Below are positions 1 through 9,035 of a DNA stretch of 64,000 nt, piece by piece (the stretch's first letter is position 1; each line of letters opens with the position of its first letter). The notes under the pieces are model-generated. The model had not been told where the DNA came from. It searched no databases and saw only the letters and a program-made list of their open reading frames with translations. Position numbers and translations under genes: made by a program. This DNA is from Desulfobacteraceae bacterium (GTDB taxonomy: Bacteria; Desulfobacterota; Desulfobacteria; Desulfobacterales; Desulfosarcinaceae), in NCBI GenBank assembly GCA_013003715.1, contig JABDIN010000065.1, positions 62,001 through 126,000 of the forward strand, read 5' to 3'.

Positions 1-1
1 C

Positions 2-1690
2 ATCGAACTCGGAAAACTGGGTATAACCACCATCATCGTGGATGATAAGGACAGGCTGGGTGGGAAACTGGTCTTGCAGACCCATAAGTTTTTCGGGTCC
101 GTGGAAGACTCCCATGCCGGCACCCGCGGGTTCGAGATCGCGGTCCTCCTCCAGCAGGAGATCGAAACATACAAATCGGTGCGGGTGTGGTTGAACGCCA
201 CCGTCATCGGCGTCTTTTCGGATGGTATCGTCGGTGTGGCCAGCAACGATGCCTATCGGAAAATACGGCCGGAGAAACTGCTGGTCGCCACCGGTGCCCG
301 GGAAAAGATGTTGTCATTTCCCGGTAATTCTCTGCCGGGTGTATATGGTGCCGGGGCGTTTCAAACCCTTGTGAACAGGGATTTGGTGAAATGTTCGAAG
401 AAAGTGCTCATCGTCGGCGGCGGCAATGTGGGATTGATTGCCGGCTATCATGCCATTCAAGCCGGCATCGAAGTCGTGGCCCTGATCGAGGCGATGCCCG
501 AGGTCGGCGGATACAAAGTGCACGCCGACAAGCTTGTACGCCTTGGGGTACCCATTTTGACCGGACATACGGTGGTATCCGTCCAGGGCAGCGATCATGT
601 CGAATCCGTAACCATTGCACAGCTTGATGCGAACTGGCAGGTGATCGAGAGGACGCACCGAACCTATGGGGTGGATACGGTATTGATCGCCGTGGGCCTG
701 GCCGAGGTCAATGAGTTTTTCATCAAGGCACGGTATTTCGGCATGGATGTTTTTGCCGCCGGGGATGCCCGGGAAATCGCCGAAGCATCGGCCGCCATGT
801 TTGCCGGGAAAATTGAAGGACTGAAGATCGCCAAGGCCTTGCAACGATATGATGGGGATATCCCCAGGGAATGGGATGAAAAAGCCGAGATACTGAAATC
901 CAAACCCGGCCGGATTACGGAGTCCCGCGTCCCCGAACGTGAAAGCGGGGTGTTCCCTGTTTTTCATTGCACCCAGGAGGTACCGTGCAACCCCTGCACA
1001 TCGGTGTGTCCGGAGAATGTGATCCGAACTGAAAAAGACCTTATCACGGGGCTTCCTTATGTGACCGATTATGAGCAATGCAAGGGATGCATGGCCTGTA
1101 TCGCCATCTGTCCGGGACTGGCGGCGACACTGGTCGACTATCGCAAAGATCCGGAGCAGCCGATGGTTACCCTTCCCTACGAAATCCGGAGAGACAAGGT
1201 GCGAAAGGGTCAACTTGTCTTGGTGACCGATGTGGATGGCGCATGGCTTGGGCGTTACCCGGTCGAACGTGTGATTGCCAACAAGAAGAAACATCCCGGA
1301 ACGCTTCTGGTGCAGGTACGGATGGCCCGTGAAGTGGCCAAGCGGGCCGTCGGTATCTGGGTGCAGGAAAAACAGACCGATCCCTCGAAAATATACGAGC
1401 AGGGGGCATTACCCGATGACGCCGTCATCTGCCGGTGTGAGCGTGTGACAGCCGGTGAAATCCGGTCGGCGATCAGAAACGGCGTCAAGGACATGAACCA
1501 GTTGAAGGCGTTGAATCGAGCGGGTATGGGGGCGTGTGGTTCTAAAACCTGCAGACCCATGATCTGGCGCATCTTCCAGGAGGAGGGCGTGGACCTTGGG
1601 GAGGTCACGGATCGGGTGGATCGACCCTTGTTCGTGGAGGTCCCGTTGGGTATTCTGGCCGGAATCCGGAGAGGTGATACGGATGCGTAA
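2..1690 (+). CDS. FAD/NAD oxidoreductase with 4Fe-4S and BFD-like [2Fe-2S] domains (5' partial)
   Basis: The reading frame is open to the left edge, so the N-terminus (first FAD-binding glycine motif) is missing. What remains holds a second Rossmann motif (VGGGNVG, about residue 140), a ferredoxin-like pair of cysteine clusters (CNPCTSVCP and CKGCMACIAICP, about residues 330-370) and a C-terminal BFD-type [2Fe-2S] domain (CRC near 480, then CGSKTC). This order matches the large subunits of opine/octopine oxidase, HcnB and sarcosine oxidase alpha-like dehydrogenases. Its stop overlaps the start of the next FAD oxidoreductase by 8 bases, as in those two-subunit enzymes. The likely role is moving electrons from the oxidation of an amine or amino acid to an acceptor; the substrate cannot be read from sequence. 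Confidence 0.85.
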   Translation: MELGKLGITTIIVDDKDRLGGKLVLQTHKFFGSVEDSHAGTRGFEIAVLLQQEIETYKSVRVWLNATVIGVFSDGIVGVASNDAYRKIRPEKLLVATGAREKMLSFPGNSLPGVYGAGAFQTLVNRDLVKCSKKVLIVGGGNVGLIAGYHAIQAGIEVVALIEAMPEVGGYKVHADKLVRLGVPILTGHTVVSVQGSDHVESVTIAQLDANWQVIERTHRTYGVDTVLIAVGLAEVNEFFIKARYFGMDVFAAGDAREIAEASAAMFAGKIEGLKIAKALQRYDGDIPREWDEKAEILKSKPGRITESRVPERESGVFPVFHCTQEVPCNPCTSVCPENVIRTEKDLITGLPYVTDYEQCKGCMACIAICPGLAATLVDYRKDPEQPMVTLPYEIRRDKVRKGQLVLVTDVDGAWLGRYPVERVIANKKKHPGTLLVQVRMAREVAKRAVGIWVQEKQTDPSKIYEQGALPDDAVICRCERVTAGEIRSAIRNGVKDMNQLKALNRAGMGACGSKTCRPMIWRIFQEEGVDLGEVTDRVDRPLFVEVPLGILAGIRRGDTDA

Positions 1691-2834
1691 TTATGATGTG
1701 ATCGTTGTGGGCGCCGGATCGCTGGGCGTTCCCACAGCAATGGCCCTCGGGGAAATGGGGATAAAAACCCTGGTGGTGGATAAGAAACCCTCCCCCGGAC
1801 AAGGTGAGAACAAACACGCCATCGGCGGGATCCGTGCCACCCATTCAGCACCGGCCAAGATTCTTGTGGGGTTGAGATCCCTTGAAATCTTTGCCCATTG
1901 GGCGCAAATCCATGGGGATGATATCGAGTGGATGCAGGGCGGCTATCTCTTCCCTGTTTATCGATCGGCAGAGGAAACCGCCCTGAAAGGGATTCTGCCA
2001 ATACAAAAACGGTTGGGACTCAATATCGACTTTTATGATGCGGACACAATATGCGACCTGGTGCCGGGTATCAATCCCCGCCGATTGGCCGGGGGTACGT
2101 TTTCGCCCGAGGACGGATCGGCTTCGCCGCTGCTCGCCATCAATGCATTTTACCGCAAGGCAATGGCGTTCGGTGTGGATTTTGCTTTCAATGAAGACGT
2201 GAAGTCGCTTAACATGAAAGACGGTAAAATCTGCGGCATCACCACGGATGGTGGTATTATAAACGCCCCGGTGGTCATTGATGCGGCCGGGGCGTATTCC
2301 ACGGCATTGTGTGAAACCGCCGGCATCGACGTTCCCGTAACCCCTGATTCCCATGAAGGGGCGATTACGGAACCGGTGGAAAGCTTTTTCAAATGCATGG
2401 TTGTCGATCTGAGGCCGGCGCCGGGATCGAAAAATTACTATTTCTATCAAAATTTGCACGGTCAGGTCGTCTGCTGTATCACGCCGGATCCGCCCATCGT
2501 GGGAACCGATAAGCGGGAAACCAGCGGTTTTCTGCCCCAGATCGGCGCACGGATGGTGGAATTGTTGCCCCGTTTGAAAAATATCAGGGTCAGGAGAGTG
2601 TGGAGAGGCCTTTACCCCATGAGTCCGGACGGATCACCCCTTGTCGGCTGGAATCGCAAGGCCCGGGGCCTGTTTCATGCCACCGGCATGTGCGGCCAGG
2701 GTTTCATGCTGGGACCGGGTATCGGTGAAGTTGTCGCCAGGATGGTAAACGATACCACCACCGATGACGACAACACCGTCATGGATGAGTTTTCGCCATA
2801 TCGTGAATTCGGCGGCCAGGAGGCATTGAAATAG
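1683..2834 (+). CDS. FAD-dependent oxidoreductase of the DAO family (opine oxidase/HcnC-like catalytic subunit)
   Basis: About 383 residues, starting MRNYDVIVVGAGSLG, a classical FAD-binding GxGxxG at the very N-terminus, which fixes the start at 1683 although the frame runs further upstream. A GAGAGG-like ribosome site precedes it. The C-terminus has the DAO-family pattern LYPMSPDGSPLVG followed by ATGMCGQGFMLGPG. The family oxidises secondary amines, D-amino acids, glycine or opines with FAD. It overlaps the preceding Fe-S/FAD subunit gene by 8 bases, so the two are very probably translationally coupled subunits of one amine dehydrogenase. The next gene is an aldehyde:ferredoxin oxidoreductase, so the product could be an aldehyde or 2-oxo acid; that link is inference. 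Confidence 0.85.
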   Translation: MRNYDVIVVGAGSLGVPTAMALGEMGIKTLVVDKKPSPGQGENKHAIGGIRATHSAPAKILVGLRSLEIFAHWAQIHGDDIEWMQGGYLFPVYRSAEETALKGILPIQKRLGLNIDFYDADTICDLVPGINPRRLAGGTFSPEDGSASPLLAINAFYRKAMAFGVDFAFNEDVKSLNMKDGKICGITTDGGIINAPVVIDAAGAYSTALCETAGIDVPVTPDSHEGAITEPVESFFKCMVVDLRPAPGSKNYYFYQNLHGQVVCCITPDPPIVGTDKRETSGFLPQIGARMVELLPRLKNIRVRRVWRGLYPMSPDGSPLVGWNRKARGLFHATGMCGQGFMLGPGIGEVVARMVNDTTTDDDNTVMDEFSPYREFGGQEALK

Positions 2835-2935
2835 GTGACTGAACAATCTACCGGTTTATTCGGGTCCTTCAACCAATTAACCATCTCCGAATGGACAATA
2901 ACTGAAAAACAGACCTTACAATAAGGAGTGATCGT

Positions 2936-5074
2936 ATGGGTGAATTATCCGTCAAAGAAATAATGACATTTGATTATGTGCGTCCGGAAATAGACAAGGG
3001 ATATGCTAACCAGACCCTGTGTGTGGACCTGTCGTCCGCACAGGTCACCTTAAAACCGGTGTCGGAAAAGATGAAGGAAGTCTTCATCGGTGGTAGGGGG
3101 TTTGATCTGTGGCTGCTATGGAACGCCGTGAATGCAAGTACGAAATGGAATGATCCTGAAAATGCCATTTGTATCGCCTCCGGCCCCATGGGTGGGACAC
3201 CGGCTTATCCCGGATCGGGTAAAAGCATTGTCACCACCATATCACCAACCACCGGATCGGTGATGGATTCCAATGTCGGCGGGTATTTCGGCCCTTACTT
3301 GAAATATTCGGGTTTTGATGCCCTTGAGCTCGTGGGGAAAAGTGCCGGTAACACCGTGGTGTTCATCGATGGTGTGGATCAGAACGTCAAGATATTCGAA
3401 TTCGACGATCTGACCGATGATTCATACGCCCTGTCCGAAATCCTGACCGATTATTTCAGTGGCGGCAAAAAGGCGGAGGTCTCTGTGGTTTCCACCGGCC
3501 CCGGCGCGAAACACAGTTTGTTGGGATGTCTGAATTTTTCCTGGTATGATGCCAAGCGAAAACGGGCACGCTATAAACAAGCCGGCCGGGGCGGCATCGG
3601 TACCGTATTCGCGGACAAAGGAATCAAGGCCGTGGTTGCCCGATGGAACCAGGTGTCGCTGGCCACCAATAACCCGGCGGATAAGGATGCGTTAAAGGCG
3701 GTGGCCAGGCTGCATTCCCGGGAAATAGTGGAACTGGATCCGAAGCAGAATGAGATGGCCAAGATCGGAACCACTCACCTGGTGCCGATTATGAACGATT
3801 TTGATTTGCTGCCCACCAATAATTTCAAATACGGTCGTCATCCCAGTGCACCGGCCATCGGCCGTGAAGTGTATGCAAGTCTTTTTGATCCGGGATTTGA
3901 CGGTTGCTGGAAGGGCTGCACCGTTGCCTGTGCCCACGGTGTCAAGGATTTTGTGCCGGTGAGCGGGCCATACAAGGGAAAGAAGGTGTTCGTCGACGGC
4001 CCGGAATATGAAACCATTGCAGGCTGTGGCTCCAACCTCGGGATATTCGATCCCCTGACCATTATTGAATTCAATTTTTATTGCGACACCTATGGCGTGG
4101 ACACCATTTCCGTGGGTACCGGCATGGCCTTTGTCATGGAATGTTTTGAAATGGGGCTGATAGATTCCACGCACACCGGCGGATTGGAATTGTTCTTCGG
4201 TAACCGGATCGATGCCTTGGCGCTGCTCCACCAGATGGCCGGGGGTGAGGGCTTCGGAGCTATATTCGGCCAGGGAATTCGGCGGATGAAGGCCATTTTT
4301 GCCGAACAATTCGGTGCGGACCGCGCCATCATGGAAGACATCGGTATGGAAGCCAAGGGGCTCGAGTTTTCCGAGTACATGACCAAGGAATCCCTGGCAC
4401 AGCAGGGGGGATACGGTATGGCCCTGAAAGGTCCCCAGCATGATGAAGCCTGGTTGATCTTCCTGGACATGGTGCATAATTTCATGCCCACCTTCGAGCA
4501 GAAAGCCGAAGCCCTGCATTGGTTTCCCATGTTCAGGACCTGGTTCGGCCTTTGCGGATTGTGCAAATTGCCGTGGAACGATATCGTACCCGAGGACAAT
4601 AAGGATACGCTGGAACCCGCCAAGGTCATGAAACATGTCAATTGGTATGCGGACTATTTTACAGCGGTTACCGGACGCCAGGCGAAACCCGAGGACCTGA
4701 TCACCATGAGTGAGGCGGTTTATAATTTCCAGCGGATTTTCAACCTGCGGTTGGGGTATGGCAGAAGAGACCATGATACCATACCGTATCGCAGCATGGG
4801 GCCGGTCACCGTTGATGAATATGAATCACGAAGCAAGCGTTACGACAAGCAGCTTCAGGAAACCTACGGTGTGAATATCGATGGCATGGACAGTGTTGGA
4901 AAGGTGGCCGCTCTCCGGAAATTCCGGGAGGCGCAATACGAAAAATTAAAAGATGCCGTTTACGAGCGAAGGGGATGGACAGCAAATGGTATCCCTACCC
5001 TCAATACCGTCAAACGCCTCGGGATTGACTTCCCCGAAGTGCTCAGTGTTCTGGAAGAAAACGGAGTGGCCTGA
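2936..5074 (+). CDS. aor: Aldehyde:ferredoxin oxidoreductase (tungsten/molybdenum pterin family)
   Basis: A 712-residue protein of the AOR family, which oxidises aldehydes to carboxylic acids with ferredoxin using a bis-pterin tungsten (or Mo) site and one [4Fe-4S] cluster. The N-terminal domain carries the family's GGRGFD and GPMGGTPAYPGSGK segments. Three cluster cysteines are seen as CWKGCTVAC (about residue 325) and the distal one in FGLCGLCKLPWN (about residue 540). It is somewhat longer than archaeal AOR (about 605), with extra N- and C-terminal stretches. A good ribosome site (AAGGAG) lies just upstream of ATG 2936. A MoaD-like gene follows after 3 bases, a common partner for pterin biosynthesis. 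The two amine-oxidase-like genes before it suggest an amino-acid or amine-derived aldehyde as substrate (inference). Confidence 0.93.
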   Translation: MGELSVKEIMTFDYVRPEIDKGYANQTLCVDLSSAQVTLKPVSEKMKEVFIGGRGFDLWLLWNAVNASTKWNDPENAICIASGPMGGTPAYPGSGKSIVTTISPTTGSVMDSNVGGYFGPYLKYSGFDALELVGKSAGNTVVFIDGVDQNVKIFEFDDLTDDSYALSEILTDYFSGGKKAEVSVVSTGPGAKHSLLGCLNFSWYDAKRKRARYKQAGRGGIGTVFADKGIKAVVARWNQVSLATNNPADKDALKAVARLHSREIVELDPKQNEMAKIGTTHLVPIMNDFDLLPTNNFKYGRHPSAPAIGREVYASLFDPGFDGCWKGCTVACAHGVKDFVPVSGPYKGKKVFVDGPEYETIAGCGSNLGIFDPLTIIEFNFYCDTYGVDTISVGTGMAFVMECFEMGLIDSTHTGGLELFFGNRIDALALLHQMAGGEGFGAIFGQGIRRMKAIFAEQFGADRAIMEDIGMEAKGLEFSEYMTKESLAQQGGYGMALKGPQHDEAWLIFLDMVHNFMPTFEQKAEALHWFPMFRTWFGLCGLCKLPWNDIVPEDNKDTLEPAKVMKHVNWYADYFTAVTGRQAKPEDLITMSEAVYNFQRIFNLRLGYGRRDHDTIPYRSMGPVTVDEYESRSKRYDKQLQETYGVNIDGMDSVGKVAALRKFREAQYEKLKDAVYERRGWTANGIPTLNTVKRLGIDFPEVLSVLEENGVA

Positions 5075-5077
5075 TCC

Positions 5078-5275
5078 ATGATCGACATCGGCAACCGAAC
5101 CGTGAACTGGCATGAAGGGATGACCCTCGGCGATCTGTTAAAAGACCTGCCGGAAGGCAAGGACTGCGCCGTGATCCGGCTCAACGGGCGGCTTGTCTCC
5201 CGGCCGAATTTCGATAAGACCCGTGTCCCGGACCAAGCGGAAATAGTGCTGATACCTATGATCGCGGGTGGATAA
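5078..5275 (+). CDS. MoaD/ThiS-family sulfur carrier protein
   Basis: A 65-residue beta-grasp protein ending in IAGG; the C-terminal Gly-Gly is the site that is adenylated and thiocarboxylated in MoaD and ThiS proteins. The gene begins 3 bases after the stop of the AOR gene, so it is co-transcribed and probably coupled to it. MoaD-like genes next to AOR genes are common and are thought to supply sulfur for the dithiolene of the tungsto/molybdopterin cofactor. No moaE lies in the window. ThiS is the alternative, but the neighbour favours a pterin role. Confidence 0.85.
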   Translation: MIDIGNRTVNWHEGMTLGDLLKDLPEGKDCAVIRLNGRLVSRPNFDKTRVPDQAEIVLIPMIAGG

Positions 5276-5376
5276 ACCGGTTTTTGCCCATGGTCCGGTC
5301 CCCGCAAGGCATGGTGGTGTGATTGAGTGTGCCGGATCACGGCGGGCTCTTCTCTATCGCAGAATTACATGTTCGA

Positions 5377-5422
5377 ATTGCCGCCCCCACGGATTACCGA
5401 TCCACCGGGGCGGCAATTTTGT
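5377..5422 (+). terminator. Intrinsic terminator after the AOR operon
   Basis: A perfect 12-bp inverted repeat (AATTGCCGCCCC at 5377-5388 with GGGGCGGCAATT at 5408-5419), a 19-base loop, and a TTTTG tail. It lies about 100 bases downstream of the MoaD-like gene and ends the plus-strand unit. The stem is symmetrical, but no gene approaches from the other side. Confidence 0.8.
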
Positions 5423-5507
5423 TTGTGGCACCTCTTTTGCATATTGAAATTCTCTATATTTTACACGGAATTTGCGGTCGGGATACCATGCAATTCATCG
5501 AAAAGCC

Positions 5508-5556
5508 TTGACTTATAAACGAATATATACTTAATTTTCGTAAATATACTTATAAT
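5508..5556 (+). promoter_or_regulatory. Possible sigma-70 promoter region for the yggT-divIVA unit
   Basis: The stretch from about 5500 to 5640 is very A+T-rich compared with its surroundings. It contains TTGACT (5508-5513) and, 17 bases on, TTAATT (5531-5536), plus a perfect TATAAT at 5551-5556 without a good -35 box. The terminator at 5377 lies just upstream, so a new promoter is expected here. Which box is used cannot be decided. Nothing else is seen between 5423 and 5639. Confidence 0.4.
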
Positions 5557-5639
5557 AGTAGCTATTTAGCGACATCTCTCACAACATTGATCATACGTTT
5601 CACAGATGACCAGTGATGGTTCATAAAGGATTTTAATAT

Positions 5640-5939
5640 ATGTATGCCCTAGGCTATTTGTTGGTGGCACTGGCGAAGGTGATCGACTGGGTTCTGGTGT
5701 TCGTCCTGATTGTTGTTTTCGCAAGAGTTGTCCTCTCCTGGGTAAATCCGGATCCGTTCAATCCCATCGTTCGTTTTATCAACAACGTCACCGAACCGAT
5801 TCTCTATCCGATCCGTACCAAATTGCCGCTGAATTTCGGCGGATTGGATCTTTCTCCCATCATCGTATTTCTCGGTGTTATGTTTCTTAGGTCCTTTTTG
5901 GTGAAGACCCTCCTCACCGCCGGCTATCGTTTAATCTAA
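5640..5939 (+). CDS. YggT/YlmG family membrane protein
   Basis: A 99-residue integral membrane protein of the YggT family: a hydrophobic segment at residues 12-30, the family pattern VLSWVNPDPFNPIVRF, then EPILYPIR and a second hydrophobic segment near residues 72-92. YggT (E. coli) and YlmG (Gram-positive bacteria, plastids) are linked to membrane organisation, division or nucleoid distribution. ATG 5640 begins directly after an A+T-rich region. The next gene, 20 bases downstream, encodes a DivIVA-domain protein, the same pairing as in the ylm-divIVA cluster of Firmicutes, so a role at the cell envelope or division site is likely. Confidence 0.9.
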   Translation: MYALGYLLVALAKVIDWVLVFVLIVVFARVVLSWVNPDPFNPIVRFINNVTEPILYPIRTKLPLNFGGLDLSPIIVFLGVMFLRSFLVKTLLTAGYRLI

Positions 5940-5959
5940 CTCTGGTAATAGGTGATACA

Positions 5960-6463
5960 ATGAAAATGACACCTCTTGATATTCAGCAGCAACAATTCAA
6001 GGTTAAATTCAGAGGGTTTGACATTCGGGAGGTCGATCTTTTCCTTGAAAAGGCCGCCGATGCATTTTCCGCCGTTCAGGCGGAGAACCAGATGCTGCAC
6101 GAAGAGACGCGGCGGTTGAAAATGGAGCGGCAGGGGTACAAAGAACGGGAGGAAACCTTCAAACGCGCCATGCTGAATTCTCAGAAAGTTTTGGAACAGA
6201 TGAAGGAAAATGCGCGTAAATCCGCTGAGATCATTATCGCCGATGCGGAAGTGAGGGCGGAAAAGATCCTGAACCGTTCACATAACCGGTTGTCCCAACT
6301 CCATGAGGATATCGCTGAGCTTAAACGACAGCGGATTCAGATCGAAGTTCAGATTCATTCGGTTCTGGAAGCCCACACCAAGTTGCTGGAAATGAGCAAG
6401 GACGGCATGGATACGCTGGATATGGAAGATGATAAAATCAAACTGCTGAATCACAAGGGATGA
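5960..6463 (+). CDS. DivIVA domain-containing coiled-coil protein
   Basis: A 167-residue protein. The N-terminal motif MTPLDIQQQQFKVKFRGFD, followed by EVDLFLEKAA, is the DivIVA membrane-binding signature. The rest is predicted coiled coil (residues about 35-150, rich in E, K, R and Q with heptad spacing), interrupted by an alanine-rich stretch. DivIVA proteins sense negatively curved membrane at poles and septa. The length equals that of short DivIVA/GpsB-like homologues. It follows yggT by 20 bases, so both are probably one operon. The 295 bases after it hold no gene; an 8-bp hairpin (6615-6633) without a T-run is all I see there. Confidence 0.88.
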   Translation: MKMTPLDIQQQQFKVKFRGFDIREVDLFLEKAADAFSAVQAENQMLHEETRRLKMERQGYKEREETFKRAMLNSQKVLEQMKENARKSAEIIIADAEVRAEKILNRSHNRLSQLHEDIAELKRQRIQIEVQIHSVLEAHTKLLEMSKDGMDTLDMEDDKIKLLNHKG

Positions 6464-6758
6464 TGCCGTCGCCTTGATGGCAATTGATCCGCCATTGGCA
6501 TAACGGGTGCACGGCAGCCGGATATGCCAGTAAATACGCGACTTGATTTTCGCACCACCGGAAGATTCGAACCCTTAAGAACATTTTAAAACGGCCGATA
6601 TAGTCTAAGAAATTGAAATGGTGAAACCGTTTCAAGATAGATAAGAATAGTTGCGGTCGTTTTACGTTTCCACCAGATCTGCTTCCACATGAGAAACGGC
6701 GTATCAATATAAAATTACCGTGACCTCGATCACCCAACACGTATCCGGAGACCTCTAA

Positions 6759-7841
6759 ATGGCAAAAATTGATGCTTTTTTCAAGCTGATGCACGAACAC
6801 GGCGCATCCGACCTTCATCTGGCAGCCGGACAACCGCCTGCGCTCAGAATCCATGGCGACATCGAACGTATCAAGTATAAAGTCCTGAATAGCGATGATT
6901 TACGAAGCATGCTCTATGAGATCTGCACCGAGGATAAAATAAAAGTATTTGAAGAAACCGGTGATATCGACTTCGGGTATGAAATTCCGGGATTGGCACG
7001 ATACAGGGCCAATTTTTTTATGCAGAAAAATGGTGTGGCGGCCGTGTTTCGTGAAATTCCGAGCCAGATCATGACGGCCGAACAATTGGGGCTGCCGCCG
7101 GTTATCACCAAACTCGCCACCCTTCCCCGGGGACTGGTTCTCGTGACCGGCCCCACCGGCAGCGGAAAATCCACTACACTGGCATCCGTTATTGACGTGG
7201 CCAACCGGGCGCGGACCGATCATATCATCACCGTGGAGGACCCTATCGAGTTTGTTCATAAGAGCCGCGGTTGTATTGTCAATCACCGGGAAGTCGGGCT
7301 GCACACGCGATCCTTCAGCAATGCGCTTCGGGGCGCCCTTCGCGAGGATCCGGATATCATCCTGGTGGGGGAAATGCGGGATCTTGAAACCATCTCTTTG
7401 GCCATTGAAGCGGCCTCCACCGGCCACCTGGTGTTTTCAACGCTCCATACCACCAGCGCGCCCAAGACGGTTGATCGAATCATCGAGGTGTTCCCCGCCG
7501 GCGAACAAGCACAGATCAGGTCGACGCTTGCCGACGGTATTCGTGCCGTGATATCACAGACATTGTTCAAGCGGATCGACAAAAGGGGCAGGGTGCCGGC
7601 CCTTGAAATACTCATCGCGACCCCGGCCGTGCGTAATCTCATCCGGGAGGGCAAGTCCCACCAGATACCCTCGATGGTCCAGACCGGGAAGAAATATGGT
7701 ATGCAGTTGCTTGATGATGCCATCATGGAGTTGTATAATAAAGGTAAAATCAGTGCCGACGATGCATACACCAAAGCCAACGATAAGTCGCGTTTCAGGC
7801 CGTTGTTGAAAACACCGCCCACGGATTTTACGGAGGCATAA
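6759..7841 (+). CDS. pilT: Type IV pilus retraction ATPase PilT
   Basis: A 360-residue secretion ATPase of the PilT family. The N-terminal PAS-like domain has the family's HGASDLHLAAGQPP. The core holds Walker A GPTGSGKST (about residue 132), the Asp box ITVEDPIE, Walker B ILVGEMRD and the His box STLHTTSA. The C-terminus keeps the PilT-type AIRNLIREGK-like stretch (here AVRNLIREGKSHQIPS). The enzyme depolymerises type IV pili at the inner membrane, driving twitching. A second PilT-type gene begins one base after its stop, so they are an operon; the two could be PilT and PilU. No pilin or assembly gene is in the window. Confidence 0.95.
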   Translation: MAKIDAFFKLMHEHGASDLHLAAGQPPALRIHGDIERIKYKVLNSDDLRSMLYEICTEDKIKVFEETGDIDFGYEIPGLARYRANFFMQKNGVAAVFREIPSQIMTAEQLGLPPVITKLATLPRGLVLVTGPTGSGKSTTLASVIDVANRARTDHIITVEDPIEFVHKSRGCIVNHREVGLHTRSFSNALRGALREDPDIILVGEMRDLETISLAIEAASTGHLVFSTLHTTSAPKTVDRIIEVFPAGEQAQIRSTLADGIRAVISQTLFKRIDKRGRVPALEILIATPAVRNLIREGKSHQIPSMVQTGKKYGMQLLDDAIMELYNKGKISADDAYTKANDKSRFRPLLKTPPTDFTEA

Positions 7842-7842
7842 T

Positions 7843-9009
7843 ATGAAAAAGCAGGAGATCGATCATATCCTGACCCGGATGCTGGACTCCCACAGCAATG
7901 TATCCGATCTGAATTTCACCGTGGGCAAACCTTTCCAGGTGGAAAGCTCAGGTCAACTGGTGCCGGTTGACATTCAACCCCATATCAAGGAGATGACACC
8001 ATTTCAAACCGAAGCTTTCGCGTTGAATCTCATCAACCAGGACCGGCGGCTCACCGAAAATCTGATCAAAACGGGATCATGCGATTTGTCCTACTCGCTG
8101 CCGGGCAAGGCCAGGTTCAGGGTGAACATCTTTTCACAAACCGGTAAATATTCCATCGTCTGCCGGCGTCTGGAATCCAAAGTCCCGACTATAAAGGACA
8201 TGAAACTGCCGGAATCCTTTTTCCAAATCTCCGAGGAGTTGAACGGTATCGTCTTTTTCACCGGGGCGACCGGAACCGGTAAATCGACGTCGCTGGCTGC
8301 CATTTTGGAGGAGGTCAACGAAAACAAGTCCGTTCATGTGGTGACGCTGGAGGATCCGATTGAGTACCAGCATCCCCATAAAAAATCGACGTTCAACCAG
8401 AGAGAGCTGGGCAGTGATTTTGATAACTTTGCAAATGGATTGCGGGCTGCCCTGCGTCAGGCACCTAAAGTCATCCTGGTTGGGGAGATGCGTGACCGTG
8501 AAACTGTGGAAATCGGCCTGACCGCTGCCGAAACAGGCCATCTTGTATTTACCACCCTGCATACCGTGGATGCCGGACAGACCATCAACCGTGTGCTGGG
8601 TATGTTCGGCATCGAAGAGGAAAAACAGATACGTATCCGGTTGGCCGATACGGTTCGGTGGGTGGTGAGTCAACGATTGCTACCCAAAATCGGTGGTGGC
8701 CGGGTTGCCGCCTTTGAAGTACTCCGGACCAATATCCGGGTGAAGGACGTCATATTGAATGGAGAAGCCGAAGGGAAAACCTATCCCGATATCATGCAGG
8801 CCGGTAAACCATTCGGAATGACCACCTTTGATGATTACATCGTTGGTCTCTACGAGCAAGGCCTCATCACCCAGGAGACGGCCATGTCATACGCCAGTCA
8901 TAAAGGAATAGCCGGCCGTGGTATAGATTCGGTCAAGTCCTCCAGGGGTGAAGCAACTACGGATATTGCCGATCTTGAAATCGATAGAGAATACGAAAAG
9001 AGCAACTGA
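7843..9009 (+). CDS. Second PilT/PilU-type ATPase
   Basis: A 388-residue paralogue of the preceding gene with the same domain order. Walker A is GATGTGKST (about residue 143), followed by VTLEDPIEYQH, Walker B ILVGEMRD and His box TTLHTVDA. The C-terminus is more divergent and ends in an extra tail of about 35 residues (GIDSVKSS to DREYEKSN) rich in charged residues. Such tails are typical of PilU-like accessory retraction ATPases. It lies one base after pilT and 26 bases before a zinc-ribbon protein gene, suggesting one transcript. PilU is the best guess, but similarity to characterised PilU cannot be measured here. Confidence 0.9.
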   Translation: MKKQEIDHILTRMLDSHSNVSDLNFTVGKPFQVESSGQLVPVDIQPHIKEMTPFQTEAFALNLINQDRRLTENLIKTGSCDLSYSLPGKARFRVNIFSQTGKYSIVCRRLESKVPTIKDMKLPESFFQISEELNGIVFFTGATGTGKSTSLAAILEEVNENKSVHVVTLEDPIEYQHPHKKSTFNQRELGSDFDNFANGLRAALRQAPKVILVGEMRDRETVEIGLTAAETGHLVFTTLHTVDAGQTINRVLGMFGIEEEKQIRIRLADTVRWVVSQRLLPKIGGGRVAAFEVLRTNIRVKDVILNGEAEGKTYPDIMQAGKPFGMTTFDDYIVGLYEQGLITQETAMSYASHKGIAGRGIDSVKSSRGEATTDIADLEIDREYEKSN

Positions 9010-9035
9010 AGCCAAGGAAAACCGGAAGACAAACT

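Noticed and set aside
314-1294. Long minus-strand open frame opposite the first FAD/Fe-S gene
   Set aside because: It is the complement of a recognised gene with no family-like motifs; the plus-strand protein has clear domains.
3692-4774. Long minus-strand open frame opposite the AOR gene
   Set aside because: Shadow of a high-quality gene; no ribosome site or recognisable motif.
6555-6590. A T-arm-like GATTCGAACCC stretch, read on the minus strand as GGGTTCGAATC
   Set aside because: No matching acceptor, D or anticodon arms and no 7-bp acceptor pairing were found around it; the T-stem itself has mismatches.
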